DNA from: Actinoallomurus sp963736325
Lineage (GTDB): Bacteria; Actinomycetota; Actinomycetes; Streptosporangiales; Streptosporangiaceae
Reading direction: 5' to 3'
NCBI GenBank assembly: GCA_963736325.1
Contig: CAVTOG010000016.1
Location: 496,001-560,000, forward strand
DNA length: 64,000 nucleotides
In this document: positions 40,901-49,651 of the stretch, in pieces
Layout of the letters: each line of letters opens with the position of its first letter
How positions within the stretch are numbered: position 1 is the stretch's first letter
Made by a program: the position numbers and the translations under genes
Notes under the pieces: generated by a model
Database searches by the model: none
Seen by the model: the letters and a program-made list of their open reading frames with translations, nothing else
Told to the model about the DNA's origin: nothing

Positions 40901-41947
40901 GGCGACCGAGCCGGACAGGTCGATCACGCAGACGCCGTCGATGCCGTCCGCGCCGATCTGGGAGTCGGGCGTGACCATGCCCCCGTCCATGATCACCAGG
41001 TGGTACGGGATGTCGTCCTGCGTCAGGCCGGGCGTGAACCGCGGCCGGTCCTTGACCTCCGGGCCGAGCATCGACTCCAGCTCCGAGAGGCTCCGCGCCA
41101 TGAGGCGTACGGGCCCGGCGGCGTCGTTCTCGGTGGGATGCATCGTGTGCGGCATCCACTTCAGCCACTCCCAGTGGCGCATCCGCTCCGGCGACGCGCA
41201 CACGCAGATCCGTACGTCATCGGGGGAGTGGAACGACGCGATCTGGGCGACCATCGCGCGGATCAGGCCGCGCGCGGTCTCCGGGTCGCCGGTCGTCTGG
41301 ATGCGGGCGAACGAGGCGAGGGACACCGCGACCGGGAGGTTCGGCACGGTCGAGTGCGCGCGGACGAAGCGGCGCAGCGCGCCGGCCGTCATCGGCTCCA
41401 GGTCCTCGATCGGCTTCGTCTCGGGCACGATCAGCTCGACGGCGAGCTTCTGCGGGCCGGTGCCGATGCGGACCGCGGCGAAGTCCTCATCGCGCGGGCG
41501 GCGCTCCCACAGCCGGGCGCTCATCACGAGCGACCACAGCGACTCGGGCGCTGGGCTGTTCCACTCGAGCGCCTCGCGCTGCTGCTTGGCGGCGCGGCGC
41601 ACCTTCCGGCGGGTCTGGGCGAGATAGCGGTAGTAGTCGCGGCGTTCGCCGTTCAGCTTGAACTTGCGCTCGCCCGCGCCTCGGCCCATCTGGCCGAGCA
41701 TCATCCCGCCCATTGACAGGGCCATACCGCCGCTGCTGACCATCATCAGCGGATTGCTCGGACCACCTGCGGTCATCATCAGACCGCTCATTCCTGCCAT
41801 TGCTGCCATCGGCAGGTAAGTCATGACAGTTTGGAAGCCGCCGCTGGTCACTTCAGGGATCTCGGGCGGGGATTCCAGCAGGATTTCACCCCTGGGGGTC
41901 GGCGGCGGCGGTCGCCTCTCCTGCCGGCGAACCAAGATCGTAGTCAA
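37985..41947 (-). CDS. eccC: Type VII secretion ATPase EccC (FtsK/SpoIIIE family)
   Basis: 1,320 aa, a fused EccCa-EccCb. Two membrane helices at residues about 40-90 (Met/Gly-rich). Three P-loop domains: Walker A GATGSGKS (about 481), GTPQSGKS (about 834) and GDNECGKS (about 1117), all with the catalytic Lys. Walker B sites read FVLVDFKGG, YCLDFGGG and LIFLDFRRD. EccC docks WXG100 substrates on its last domain and drives their export. It is divergent from eccD with a 120-nt shared promoter region. Confidence 0.95.
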   Translation of the reverse strand: MTTILVRRQERRPPPPTPRGEILLESPPEIPEVTSGGFQTVMTYLPMAAMAGMSGLMMTAGGPSNPLMMVSSGGMALSMGGMMLGQMGRGAGERKFKLNGERRDYYRYLAQTRRKVRRAAKQQREALEWNSPAPESLWSLVMSARLWERRPRDEDFAAVRIGTGPQKLAVELIVPETKPIEDLEPMTAGALRRFVRAHSTVPNLPVAVSLASFARIQTTGDPETARGLIRAMVAQIASFHSPDDVRICVCASPERMRHWEWLKWMPHTMHPTENDAAGPVRLMARSLSELESMLGPEVKDRPRFTPGLTQDDIPYHLVIMDGGMVTPDSQIGADGIDGVCVIDLSGSVAPTPDRTMLRLHVMPDQLQMLRRDRTGKDVPTSIGKPDQFGIVQVEGLARQLAPMRASEAMGAEFDALSTSMTLTALLGVDDPFGIETTVAWRPRAPRNRLRVPVGVDVEGRPVELDIKEAAQGGYGPHGLCIGATGSGKSEFLRTLVLGLAMTHSSEVLNFVLVDFKGGATFLGMDGLQHVSAVITNLEDELPLVDRMYDALHGEMVRRQEFLRASGNYASLRDYEKAREQGADITPMPTLFVVLDEFSELLSAKPEFAELFVMIGRLGRSLGVHLLLASQRLEEGKLRGLDTHLSYRIGLRTFSAMESRVVLGVPDAYELPQAPGNGYLKIGTEAMIRFKAAYVSGAHKPDESVGANDSGPKVVKQIVPYGPDYIRPQIIDASQPQAVVEDKNQESLFDIVVKRLAGNGPPPHQIWLPPLEDPSTLDQLLPNLMALPDLGFTTAGWDGRGQLHAAVGIVDRPFDQRRDPMWLDVSGAAGHVGVVGTPQSGKSTLLRTLIMSLALLHTPQAVQFYCLDFGGGTLAGLDRLPHVGGVATRLDGDRVRRTVAEVASLLEERERYFAERGIDGIATYRRLRASGQIPGDGFGDVFLVVDNWLIVRQDFEQVESTITDLAARGLGYGIHVVAATNKWSEFRMGIRDLFGSRLELRLGDPYESEFNRKMAANVPEGRPGRGITREGLHFLSALPRVDGRSSADDLSDGVQDLVEKMAAAWKGSTAPKVRMLPAELALSSLPPLQETGRRVPVGIDEDTLGPVLLDFETDPHFVVFGDNECGKSNLLRVIADSIVQRYTPDEARLIFLDFRRDLLDAAETEHRIGYAASSTAAVQLVKDVHGALMKRLPPSDLTPDQLRNRSWWSGSDLFVFVDDYELVATPSGNPLMPLADLIPQARDIGLHLIVSRSMGGAGRSLFDPIIQRLKDMASPSIIMSGNKDEGALFGDVRPSPLPPGRGTHVDRRVGKRLIQTARIGG

Positions 41948-42067
41948 CGCGCGCCTCCTGAGGCCGTTAGTCTTCGATCGCCATATTTGTTATTGATTCA
42001 CGGCATCCTATGGAGAGTGTGAGGCATAGGTGGCCTCGTCCGCATACCCGAAGAGGATGGAACACCG

Positions 42068-43468
42068 GTGAGTTCGACCGCAGGATCCGACCTGAGCCGG
42101 GTCACGATCGTCGCACCACGCAGGCGAATCGACTTGTCGCTACCGGCCGACGTGCCGCTGGCCCATATGCTCCCGACCCTGCTGAGAGCGGCCGGCGAGG
42201 GGATGGCCGACGCCGGGCTGGCGCACTCCGGCTGGGTCCTGCAGAGACTCGAGGACGCGCCGTTCGACGCCGGACGGTCGCTGGGCCAGCTCGGTGTCCG
42301 CGACGGCGAGGTCCTCTACTTCCGGCCGGGCATGGCGCACATCCCGGAGATGTCCTTCGACGACGTCGCCGACGTCATCGCCACCGGCATCAAGGACCGC
42401 TCGAACCGCTGGCTCCCCCACACGACGCGCGCCTTCGGGCAGGGCGCGGCGGCCGCCGCGCTGGCCGTCGGCGCGGTCGTCATCGCGCTGTCGGGCCCGC
42501 CGTGGCTGGCGCCGACCATCGCCGCGGCCATCGTCGCGTTGCTCCTGCTCATCGGGGCGATGGCGCTCTCCCGCGCCTTCGGTGACTCCGGCGCGGGCGC
42601 CATCCTCGGGTACGCCGCGGTTCCGTACGGCTTCCTCGCCGGCGCCTTCGCCCCGGCGCGGTCCGGGATGGAGCTCACGCAGCTCCAGGCACCCCATCTG
42701 CTGGCCGGGTTCGGCGTGGCGACGCTGGTCGCGATCATCGCGGGCTTCGCGGTGGCCGACGGCGTGCCCACCTTCCTCGGCGTCGCGATCGCGTCCGCGA
42801 TGGGCACCATCGGCGCGGGCGCGAGTTACGTGTTCACCGGCGTGCCGGCCGCCGGTGTGGCGGGTACGGTCGCGGCGGTCGTCATGGCCTTCACCGCGCT
42901 GATCCCCCCGCTGTCGTTCCGGCTCGCCCGGCTGCCCCTGCCGCCGGTGCCGACCAGCGCCGAAGACCTTCGGCGTGACACGGAGGTCGTCGACGGCAAG
43001 GTCGTGCTGAAGCGAACAGTCGCGGCCGACCGGTTCGCCACCGGCCTGGTGGCCGCCGTCGCGCTCGTCGCCATGGGCGGTCTGCTCTTCCTGGTCAGCT
43101 CCAGCAGCTGGACCGGGCCGGTCACGGCCGCGGCAGTCTCGGTTTCCCTGCTCCTGCGCGCCCGCGTCTTCCGCGGCCGCGGCCAGCGAGCCTGGATGCT
43201 CGTCGCCGGGCTCGTCGGCCTGGGCGCCCTCGACATCGGGCTCGCGCTGCGAGGGAGCCAGGTCGCGACGCTGGCGGGCGTCCTCCTGCCGCTGCTGATC
43301 CTGGCGGGCGTCGTGGTCGGGATGGCCATGTGGCTGCCCGCCCACCGGCCCACCCCGTTCTGGGGACGCGCCGGCGACATCATCGACATGATCGTCATCA
43401 TCAGCCTGATCCCGCTCGCGCTCGCCGTGCTCGACGTGTACGGCGCGGTTCGCGGCCTGAGCGGCTGA
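42068..43468 (+). CDS. eccD: Type VII secretion membrane channel protein EccD
   Basis: 466 aa. The N-terminal ubiquitin-like domain (about 1-95; VTIVAPRRRIDLSLPADVPL ... LGVRDGEVLYFRP) is followed by about eleven membrane helices, the EccD plan. Two EccD copies line the cavity of each protomer of the ESX inner-membrane complex. GTG start with GAGGATGGA upstream. eccB starts 12 nt after its stop. Confidence 0.92.
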   Translation: MSSTAGSDLSRVTIVAPRRRIDLSLPADVPLAHMLPTLLRAAGEGMADAGLAHSGWVLQRLEDAPFDAGRSLGQLGVRDGEVLYFRPGMAHIPEMSFDDVADVIATGIKDRSNRWLPHTTRAFGQGAAAAALAVGAVVIALSGPPWLAPTIAAAIVALLLLIGAMALSRAFGDSGAGAILGYAAVPYGFLAGAFAPARSGMELTQLQAPHLLAGFGVATLVAIIAGFAVADGVPTFLGVAIASAMGTIGAGASYVFTGVPAAGVAGTVAAVVMAFTALIPPLSFRLARLPLPPVPTSAEDLRRDTEVVDGKVVLKRTVAADRFATGLVAAVALVAMGGLLFLVSSSSWTGPVTAAAVSVSLLLRARVFRGRGQRAWMLVAGLVGLGALDIGLALRGSQVATLAGVLLPLLILAGVVVGMAMWLPAHRPTPFWGRAGDIIDMIVIISLIPLALAVLDVYGAVRGLSG

Positions 43469-43480
43469 CGGGGGCCACAG

Positions 43481-44902
43481 ATGCAGACTCGCCGGGATCT
43501 CTACCAGGCGCACAAACTGATGATGCAGCGCGTCGGGCTCGCGCTGCTGCAGGGTGAACCCGATATCGCCGAGTCGCCGATGCGACGCCTGTCCGTGGCG
43601 GCGTTCTCCGGGGCCATGGTCGCCGTGTTGATCGCGGCCATCTTCGGGGTCATCGGCCTGATATCGCCGGGCGGTGCGCGCGATCTCGATAAGGGCGGCA
43701 GCATCATTATCGAGAAAGAAACTGGGACAAAATACGTATATGACACCAAAAAAGACCAGATGCTGCCGGTGCTCAATTACGCGTCGGCCAAGCTCGCGCT
43801 GAACGTCGACAACCCGCCGCAGCGCGTGGTGTCACGCAAGTCCCTCTCGAAGTACAGCCGAGGGACGATGATCGGAATCCCGGGTGCGCCGGACTCGCTG
43901 CCCGACCCTGCGCACCTGGTGAAGAAGCCCTGGTCGGTGTGTGTTCGCAACGGCAGGACGACGACGACTGGCGCCCGTCCGGTGACCTCTCTCGTGGCCG
44001 GCCAGCAGGTCGGCGGCCAGGCCCTCCGTGACAATGAGGCCGTCTACGTCCAGGTCGGTACGAAGTACTACGTGATCTGGAATGACCAGAGCCTGCAAGT
44101 CAGCCTCCCGCCGAACCAGGCGAGCAACATCCTTCAGGCCGCGCCCGTACCCGTGACGCAGACCTGGATCAACCAGGTCACGCCCGGAGCCGCCTTCGCG
44201 GCACCGCCCATCCCGGGCAGGGGGGCGCCGAAGAGGGGCGTCGGCCAGGGCGCCCGCGTCGGGCAGGTCTTCTGGGTCCCGTCCGGGGCCGGTAAGGCGT
44301 GGTACGTCTTGATGAGCAACGGGTTCTCGCGAATCTCGGAGACCCAGGCGGTGCTTTTGAACGCCGACCCGCTGACGAAGCTCAAGGCGTACAACGGAAA
44401 TATGCCCGCCGACCAGCAGGCGCAGCCGTCCATGGTGACCTCTGAGTCGGCCGCGCCGCTCCAGAACGACAAGCTGCCGCAGTCGATCCCGAACTTCGTC
44501 CAGTGGGACGCCGCGTCTCCGCTGTGCTCGGTCTACGCCCACACCGACACGGGATCGGTGGCCGCACAGCTCACCCTCGGCGGAAGCGTGCCGTACATCG
44601 CTGATGCGTCGACGCAGGAGACGGCGCTCGACCAGGTGGTGCTGCCCCCAGGAGGAGCCGCACTCGTCGGCCTGCTTCCGGGTGAAGGGCAGCTGAACGC
44701 GATCAACAGCTGGTCCATCGTGAACGACGCCGGCATCAGCTTTCCGCTGTCGTCCAAGGACACCGTGAAAAAGCTCGGCTACGACACAAAGGACGCGGCC
44801 CCGATCCCTAAAGCGATCTTGTCGCTCCTCCCGACCGGTCCGAAGCTGGCCTGGGAGGCCGCCAGGATGCCGGTGCCACCGCCCAAGGCCGGAGTGGGCT
44901 GA
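43481..44902 (+). CDS. eccB: Type VII secretion protein EccB
   Basis: 473 aa. Short cytoplasmic start (MQTRRDLYQAHKLMMQRVGL), one membrane helix (about 44-66), then a large periplasmic domain with the EccB repeat pattern (SLSKYSRGTMIGIPGAPDSL, VGQVFWVP, LPPGGAALVG). EccB trimers or hexamers stabilise the complex on the periplasmic side and bind mycosin. It follows eccD by 12 nt. Confidence 0.93.
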   Translation: MQTRRDLYQAHKLMMQRVGLALLQGEPDIAESPMRRLSVAAFSGAMVAVLIAAIFGVIGLISPGGARDLDKGGSIIIEKETGTKYVYDTKKDQMLPVLNYASAKLALNVDNPPQRVVSRKSLSKYSRGTMIGIPGAPDSLPDPAHLVKKPWSVCVRNGRTTTTGARPVTSLVAGQQVGGQALRDNEAVYVQVGTKYYVIWNDQSLQVSLPPNQASNILQAAPVPVTQTWINQVTPGAAFAAPPIPGRGAPKRGVGQGARVGQVFWVPSGAGKAWYVLMSNGFSRISETQAVLLNADPLTKLKAYNGNMPADQQAQPSMVTSESAAPLQNDKLPQSIPNFVQWDAASPLCSVYAHTDTGSVAAQLTLGGSVPYIADASTQETALDQVVLPPGGAALVGLLPGEGQLNAINSWSIVNDAGISFPLSSKDTVKKLGYDTKDAAPIPKAILSLLPTGPKLAWEAARMPVPPPKAGVG

Positions 44903-45272
44903 ACGGGTCCCTGAAACCAACTGTGATGCGAATGAGTGCGATCTGGTTCCCGCGGGCCGTACATCACTTTCAGTGACATTGATATCGGCCGCCCCAAACG
45001 GTGCCGGCGAAAGGCGAACTTGCAGGTCAGGGTTGGTTTGGCGGGTATATGGCTGTGGTCGGGCGTGTCGTAACAATTCTGTATCGTGGCGCTCTGGGAT
45101 TGACTTTCCCAATTGTGCTGGACACTGATCTTCACGTTCCGTAAGATGGTTGTCGATAATTTACGGTTCCGGGGTGTCCTCAAAACCGGCCGTTTGCCTC
45201 ACGGGGGCGGCGCGCTCGTGGTGACGGGACGCTGCGATACCGCATGTAGGCCGATCACTATGGAGGTGAACT
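44903..45272. other. Promoter region of the WXG100 pair
   Basis: This 370-nt gap has no convincing gene. It contains a good candidate promoter, TTCACG (45131-45136), an 18-nt spacer and GATAAT (45155-45160), giving a 5' leader of about 105 nt before the first WXG100 gene. CCGTAA (45139-45144) and TTACGG (45161-45166) flank the -10 box as an inverted repeat that could bind a regulator. Confidence 0.45.
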
Positions 45273-45587
45273 GTGTCCGGACAGTCGGCACAGGATCGGG
45301 CAGCGATGGCCAAGGCGGCGCAGAACATCGACGAAGCTGCCAGCACGATCAAGGGACTGCAGACCTCGCTGCATGGGCACAAGTCGGCCGTCCTCTCGGG
45401 GTGGCAGGGCACTGCGGCGAGCGCCTTCGACGGGGTGTTCCAGTCTTTCGACGAGGACATGAACAAGGTCCTCACCGCGCTCAACGGCATGCACGAGAAG
45501 CTGGTGCACAACCGCACCCAGTACGAGGCTGCCGAGCAGCAGCAGACCGACGCCGCCAAGGCGATCAACCAGTTCCTGAACCACTGA
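45273..45587 (+). CDS. WXG100 (Esx) protein, first of pair
   Basis: 104 aa, helix-turn-helix with the WxG turn VLSGWQGTAASAFDG. It should dimerise antiparallel with the next gene product and leave through the ESX channel. GTG start with GGAGGT at 45262-45267. The YxxxD/E export signal is probably the C-terminal QYEAAEQQQTD segment (YEAAE). Confidence 0.88.
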   Translation: MSGQSAQDRAAMAKAAQNIDEAASTIKGLQTSLHGHKSAVLSGWQGTAASAFDGVFQSFDEDMNKVLTALNGMHEKLVHNRTQYEAAEQQQTDAAKAINQFLNH

Positions 45588-45618
45588 CAGGTCCGCGCTG
45601 ACGGAAGGAAACGGATTC

Positions 45619-45906
45619 ATGTCCGACTACACGAGGGCCAATTTCGGCGCTCTGTCCACGGGCCAGCAGGACTTCCTCGCGGTCTACAACGCGCTCAAGG
45701 GCACCCTTGACGACCTGGACGGCCAGCTCAAGGGCTCGCTGGCTCAGTGGGAGGGCTCCGCCCAGGCGTCGTACCACCAGGCCAAGGCCCAGTGGGACGC
45801 GGCCGCGCAGCACATGGCCATGGTCATGAACAAGCTCGGCGGTGTCATCGGCACCGCCCACGAGAACTACTCGGGCGTCGAGAAGTCCAACGCCCAGATG
45901 TGGTGA
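45619..45906 (+). CDS. WXG100 (Esx) protein, second of pair
   Basis: 95 aa with the WxG turn LAQWEGSAQASYHQAK. It starts 31 nt after the first Esx gene with GGAAGGA as SD, the esxB/esxA arrangement. The C-terminus NYSGVEKSNAQMW contains YSGVE, a Y-x3-E export motif. A strong terminator follows. Confidence 0.88.
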   Translation: MSDYTRANFGALSTGQQDFLAVYNALKGTLDDLDGQLKGSLAQWEGSAQASYHQAKAQWDAAAQHMAMVMNKLGGVIGTAHENYSGVEKSNAQMW

Positions 45907-45940
45907 CCGACCGGTCGGTTTGAAGTCTGAGATGTTCTGA

Positions 45941-45976
45941 CGGTGGCCCCGGTCGAGATCCCGACCGGGGCCACCG
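45941..45976 (+). terminator. Hairpin terminator after the WXG100 pair
   Basis: CGGTGGCCCCGGTCG (45941-45955) pairs perfectly over 15 bp with CGACCGGGGCCACCG (45962-45976), with a 6-nt loop. Few Ts follow. Confidence 0.8.
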
Positions 45977-46072
45977 CATCAGGATGGCGGCCGGAACCAG
46001 AAAAGCCCGGGCGTCGTCGTAGTAATCGGGGTTAAAGAGACGCAGGCCGGGGGAACCGGCAGGAGGCAGATC

Positions 46073-46477
46073 GTGTCATTCAAGGACAGTGGTGGTTATT
46101 CAGGGCCGCCGAAGCAGTTGCCGGGCGCGAACAAAGAGATCAGAGTCGATCACGAGGCCCTGAGCCGCGTCGCCAAGGCGATGCAGAAAGACCTCGACGA
46201 CCTTAACTCGTGGACCTCCGGTTCTTTGAACCACTTCCAGGATGGCTCTGTCGCCGACCTGAGCACGGACGAGCTCGGTAACTACCCTGGCGGTCAGTAT
46301 GTGGCGGCCAGTGCCAAGGCCGCTTATACCGGCGTCGGTTCTACGTACTCGCAGTTCCTGTCCGCTTATGACCTGGTCATCAAAGCGGTGCAGCGGTCGG
46401 CTCAAAACCACGCCAATGCCGAGGATGCGAACCGGCAGACGGCCCGGGACGCCGGCCGAGACACCCAAGAGTACTAA
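46073..46477 (+). CDS. EspC-like ESX substrate
   Basis: 134 aa. The N-terminus is Gly/Pro-rich, then IRVDHEALSRVAKAMQKDLD (EspC/DUF2580-like VDxxAL helix), SWTSGS (WxxG turn), and a second helix ending with a YDLVIKAVQRSAQNH segment. It probably pairs with the EspB-like protein encoded 29 nt downstream. GTG start with GGCAGGAGG upstream. Confidence 0.65.
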   Translation: MSFKDSGGYSGPPKQLPGANKEIRVDHEALSRVAKAMQKDLDDLNSWTSGSLNHFQDGSVADLSTDELGNYPGGQYVAASAKAAYTGVGSTYSQFLSAYDLVIKAVQRSAQNHANAEDANRQTARDAGRDTQEY

Positions 46478-46506
46478 CCATGACGGTCATTTAAGGGGAG
46501 GGAACC

Positions 46507-47619
46507 ATGGCTGGTAACCCCATGCAGATCAAGCAGGACTTTCAAACTCAGGGCGAAGGCGCCGGCTGGCTGGAAGTCTGGGACGACAAGATCGACGCGA
46601 TGAACCAGATCCTGGATGCGATTCAGCCAGATCAGGTCGAAACGGCGAGCAAGAGGTACGGCGCGGTCGCCACCCGAATGAGCAAGACGGTAGACGACCT
46701 CTACAAGCACGCGCAGACGCTTTCGGAGCACTGGGGCGGCGATGACGCCGACAAGGCAATGAAGCAGATGCAGAAGATGTACACGCAGGCGCAGCAGATC
46801 CAGACCGTCAGCGACCAGACGAACTGGACGCTCGGCGGGCACGCGGAGACGCTCAGACAGTACAAGGACCCCTCGAACCGGCCGCAGGGCGCGGGTGCCA
46901 TCGAGACCGGCGTCGCGGTCGTCGCCGGCGGCCTGCTGGGTGCCGGCGCGGACCGGGCGTACCACAACAAGCAAGCGGCCAACTACCTGAACGCGCTGCA
47001 GAACGCCGCGAAGACTGACAACAGCACCTTCCCCAAGGAAATCGTCAGCGACCAGGCATCGGCTGATTTCGGTGCCTACACGCCGATCGATCGCAATGGT
47101 CCGGATATTCCTCACGTCCCTGGTGGGGGCGGCGGCGGCCACATCCCCAGCGGTGGTAGCGGTCACATCCCGAACACCGGCAGCGGTCACATCCCGAACA
47201 CCGACAACGGTCACATCCCCACGACCCATGACGGTCACCTCCCGCCGGGCACCGGCCACGAGCACTACCCGGGCAGCATCGGTGGCGGGCACAGCAAGCT
47301 GGCCGGATTCGACCCGGGCGGTGGCGGTGGCGGTGGCCTCGGTGGCGGAGGCCTTGGCGGCGGTGGTCTCGGCGGCGATCCGCTCGGCGGTGGCGGCCTT
47401 AGCGGCGCCGGCGCGGGCGGGCTGAGCGGTGCCGGTGCGGGCGGCTTGGGCAGCGGTGCCGGCGCTGGTGCCGCCGGTGCGGGCGGCCGCGGCATGATGC
47501 CGATGGCGCCGGGAGGCCATGGTCAGGGAGAGAAGGAGCGCGAGCGCTCTACCTGGCTGACCGAGGACGAGGACGTCTGGGGCTCCGATGGTGACGCCGC
47601 GCCGCCGCTGATCGGCTGA
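46507..47619 (+). CDS. EspB/PPE-like ESX substrate with His-Pro and Gly-rich tail
   Basis: 370 aa. Residues 1-130 are helical with a WGGDDADK turn (WxG-type), as in EspB/PPE-type substrates. Residues about 205-265 contain GHIPNTGSGHIPNTDNGHIP-type repeats (five G-H-[IL]-P units), and 275-350 is almost pure Gly/Leu/Ala. The end is acidic (TEDEDVWGSDGD). SD AAGGGGAGGG precedes the ATG. Probable secreted protein; the His repeats might bind metal. Confidence 0.68.
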   Translation: MAGNPMQIKQDFQTQGEGAGWLEVWDDKIDAMNQILDAIQPDQVETASKRYGAVATRMSKTVDDLYKHAQTLSEHWGGDDADKAMKQMQKMYTQAQQIQTVSDQTNWTLGGHAETLRQYKDPSNRPQGAGAIETGVAVVAGGLLGAGADRAYHNKQAANYLNALQNAAKTDNSTFPKEIVSDQASADFGAYTPIDRNGPDIPHVPGGGGGGHIPSGGSGHIPNTGSGHIPNTDNGHIPTTHDGHLPPGTGHEHYPGSIGGGHSKLAGFDPGGGGGGGLGGGGLGGGGLGGDPLGGGGLSGAGAGGLSGAGAGGLGSGAGAGAAGAGGRGMMPMAPGGHGQGEKERERSTWLTEDEDVWGSDGDAAPPLIG

Positions 47620-47658
47620 CATCCGCCGTACGTGGAATGCGAAGGTATGGCACTGTGT

Positions 47659-47687
47659 GGGCAGGCCGGGCGCAGCCCGGCCTGCCC
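47659..47687 (+). terminator. Terminator after the EspB-like gene
   Basis: GGGCAGGCCGGGC (47659-47671) and GCCCGGCCTGCCC (47675-47687): perfect 13-bp stem, 3-nt loop GCA, followed by GTGCTTCGTTT. Confidence 0.82.
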
Positions 47688-47728
47688 GTGCTTCGTTTGA
47701 TGACTGACACCGCAAACAAGGAGTGTCG

Positions 47729-49024
47729 ATGCGCCGGTTGAGGCGAATCATGACCGGTGCGGCGATCGTGTCCCTGATGGGGCTGATGTCGCCGCCGGTC
47801 GCGGAAGCCGTCGCATACCCAAGGCCTCTCGCCGACGAATGGTGGTTCATCGCGTGGGCGGTCAACAACAAGATCTGGCCGATCACACAGGGCGAGGGCG
47901 TCACCGTCGCCGTCCTGGACAGTGGCGTGCAGGCGAGCATTCCTGATCTGTCGGGCGCAGTCCTCACTGGAACCGACGCGACGAATGGTGGCGGCGACGG
48001 CCGAACCGATACCGAGTCTCCAGGCCATGGCACCGCTATGGCGACGACGATCGCCGGCCGTGGCACCTCGACCGGATTTCTCGGGGTCGCGCCGAAGGCG
48101 AAGATTCTGCCGGTTGTGGCGAAGTCTCATAGCGGAATCGTCAAGGGAATCCGTTATGCCACTGACCGCGGTGTGAAGATAATCAGCATCTCGCAGGGTA
48201 TTTCCGGGCCGTGTCCGGATGACATGCAAGAAGCTGTCTCCTATGCGGTTCGCCACGACGTCATCATCAGTGCCGGCGCGGGCGACTCCGGGAACTCCTC
48301 AAATGAGTCCGCGTCGCCCGCGAACTGCGCGGGGGTGCTGGGAGTCGGTGCCGTCGACAACCACTTGAAGGCATGGTCGAAGACGGAGCGGCAGCCTTAC
48401 GTCGCGATCGCGGCTCCTGGTGTAGACGTCCCTGGCGTACTCGCGAATGGCCAGCTCTTCAAGAGTGAGGGCGGAACCAGCCAGGCGACGGCGCTCACCT
48501 CCGGCGGTATCGCGCTGTTGCGATCGAAGTTCCCGGACGAGTCGAGGACCGACATCCTGAAGCGCGTCTTCGCGTCACTGCGGGACGCCGGAACTCCGGG
48601 CAAGGACGAGCAGACGGGTTACGGTGTTTTCCGGCCTGTTCAGGTGCTCAGTGGCGGTGTGCCGAACAGTCCCGCGTACGAGAAGTGGGCGAGTAGCAAC
48701 GGCAAGCTTCCGGTGGATCCTGGAAAGCCGACGGCGAAGCCGCAGGCGGGGACTTCCAAAGGGTCGAGCGTCGTCAACGCCATCAAGTTCTTCGGCATCC
48801 CGATTCTCGCGGCGATCGTGATTCTCATCATCGCGCTCGTGGCGCGTTCGCGGCAGAGCAAGAAGGTGGCTCGGGCCGGTGGGCCGAGGCGACAGCCTCC
48901 TCCGGGTCAGGCCCAGCAGGGGCCGCCGCCGTCCTTCGGGCCGCAGCAGGGGCCTGGGGCGCCGCCGGAGGGCAGGCCGCCCTTCGGGCCTCCGAACCAG
49001 GGACCGCCTCCCGGCCGTCGCTGA
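47729..49024 (+). CDS. Mycosin-type S8 protease, copy 2, with an altered oxyanion residue
   Basis: 431 aa. Signal peptide (MTGAAIVSLMGLMSPPVAEA), then catalytic D64 (VLDSGV), H100 (GHGTAMATTIAG) and S251 (GGTSQATAL). A C-terminal membrane helix (FFGIPILAAIVILIIALVA) and a Pro/Gln-rich tail follow. The oxyanion-hole Asn found as AAAGN in copy 1 is replaced by Asp in the corresponding SAGAGD. ATG 47729 follows AAGGAG; the nearby GTG 47723 overlaps that SD. It may be a regulatory or structural mycosin. Confidence 0.82.
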   Translation: MRRLRRIMTGAAIVSLMGLMSPPVAEAVAYPRPLADEWWFIAWAVNNKIWPITQGEGVTVAVLDSGVQASIPDLSGAVLTGTDATNGGGDGRTDTESPGHGTAMATTIAGRGTSTGFLGVAPKAKILPVVAKSHSGIVKGIRYATDRGVKIISISQGISGPCPDDMQEAVSYAVRHDVIISAGAGDSGNSSNESASPANCAGVLGVGAVDNHLKAWSKTERQPYVAIAAPGVDVPGVLANGQLFKSEGGTSQATALTSGGIALLRSKFPDESRTDILKRVFASLRDAGTPGKDEQTGYGVFRPVQVLSGGVPNSPAYEKWASSNGKLPVDPGKPTAKPQAGTSKGSSVVNAIKFFGIPILAAIVILIIALVARSRQSKKVARAGGPRRQPPPGQAQQGPPPSFGPQQGPGAPPEGRPPFGPPNQGPPPGRR

Positions 49025-49651
49025 TCACGACGACCCGGCGGGACCTTCATCCTCGTTCGAGGATCCCCCGATGCGAGTTCGGATGGGGTCAGGGAGTGGA
49101 TAGAAGTGTTCCGCCGGGAGGGCGTCCTTGGCCGTGTCCAGGTCGCCGTCGGTGACGAGCCGGTGGATCTCCTGGGCCGTATGCGTCACGTCGCGGATAC
49201 CGGTGATCCACTCGTCGACGTAGTGGGAGACGGCCTTGCCGGACAGACCGATCTGGATCGCGCGGTGGGGCAGCGGGCCGAGGCGTATGGAGCGTTCGGG
49301 GTCCCACTGCACGCGGACCGGGCTGTCGCGTTTTTGGGCTTCCCACTCCTCGGCGGTCGCGTGGAGGGTGCGGTCGTAGTGGCTGAGGCACGCGTGGGAC
49401 AGGGCCCACTCGAAGCCCTCGCGGGTGATCTCGACGGCGAGGATCCGCTCTTGGCCAGGCTTGGCCGCCCAGCCGGACCGGTACATCATCCACAGGAACG
49501 ACGGCTTGATCCAGGTCATCCGCTCGCGTTTGAACGGGGCGACGAAGGTCCCGGCCGCGAGCGCCGCGTCCGCGATCTGCGGCGGGTACGCCTGGTACAC
49601 GGTGATGGACTCGTCGGTATAGGTCGCACGCACGTGGCGAATGGCGGACAT
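49025..49651 (-). CDS. DUF4291 family protein
   Basis: 208 aa. It has the family pattern YTDESITVYQAYPPQIADAA, then FVAPFKRERMTWIKPSFLWM and KPGQERILAVEITREGF. The function of DUF4291 is unknown. I choose ATG 49651 (SD AAGGTAGG); the frame is open further upstream but without coding character. It sits tail-to-tail with the second mycosin. Confidence 0.82.
   Translation of the reverse strand: MSAIRHVRATYTDESITVYQAYPPQIADAALAAGTFVAPFKRERMTWIKPSFLWMMYRSGWAAKPGQERILAVEITREGFEWALSHACLSHYDRTLHATAEEWEAQKRDSPVRVQWDPERSIRLGPLPHRAIQIGLSGKAVSHYVDEWITGIRDVTHTAQEIHRLVTDGDLDTAKDALPAEHFYPLPDPIRTRIGGSSNEDEGPAGSS

Noticed and set aside
38396..41716. Long plus-strand frames opposite eccC (up to 582 codons)
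   Set aside because: No motifs and typical third-position shadow composition; eccC is complete on the minus strand.
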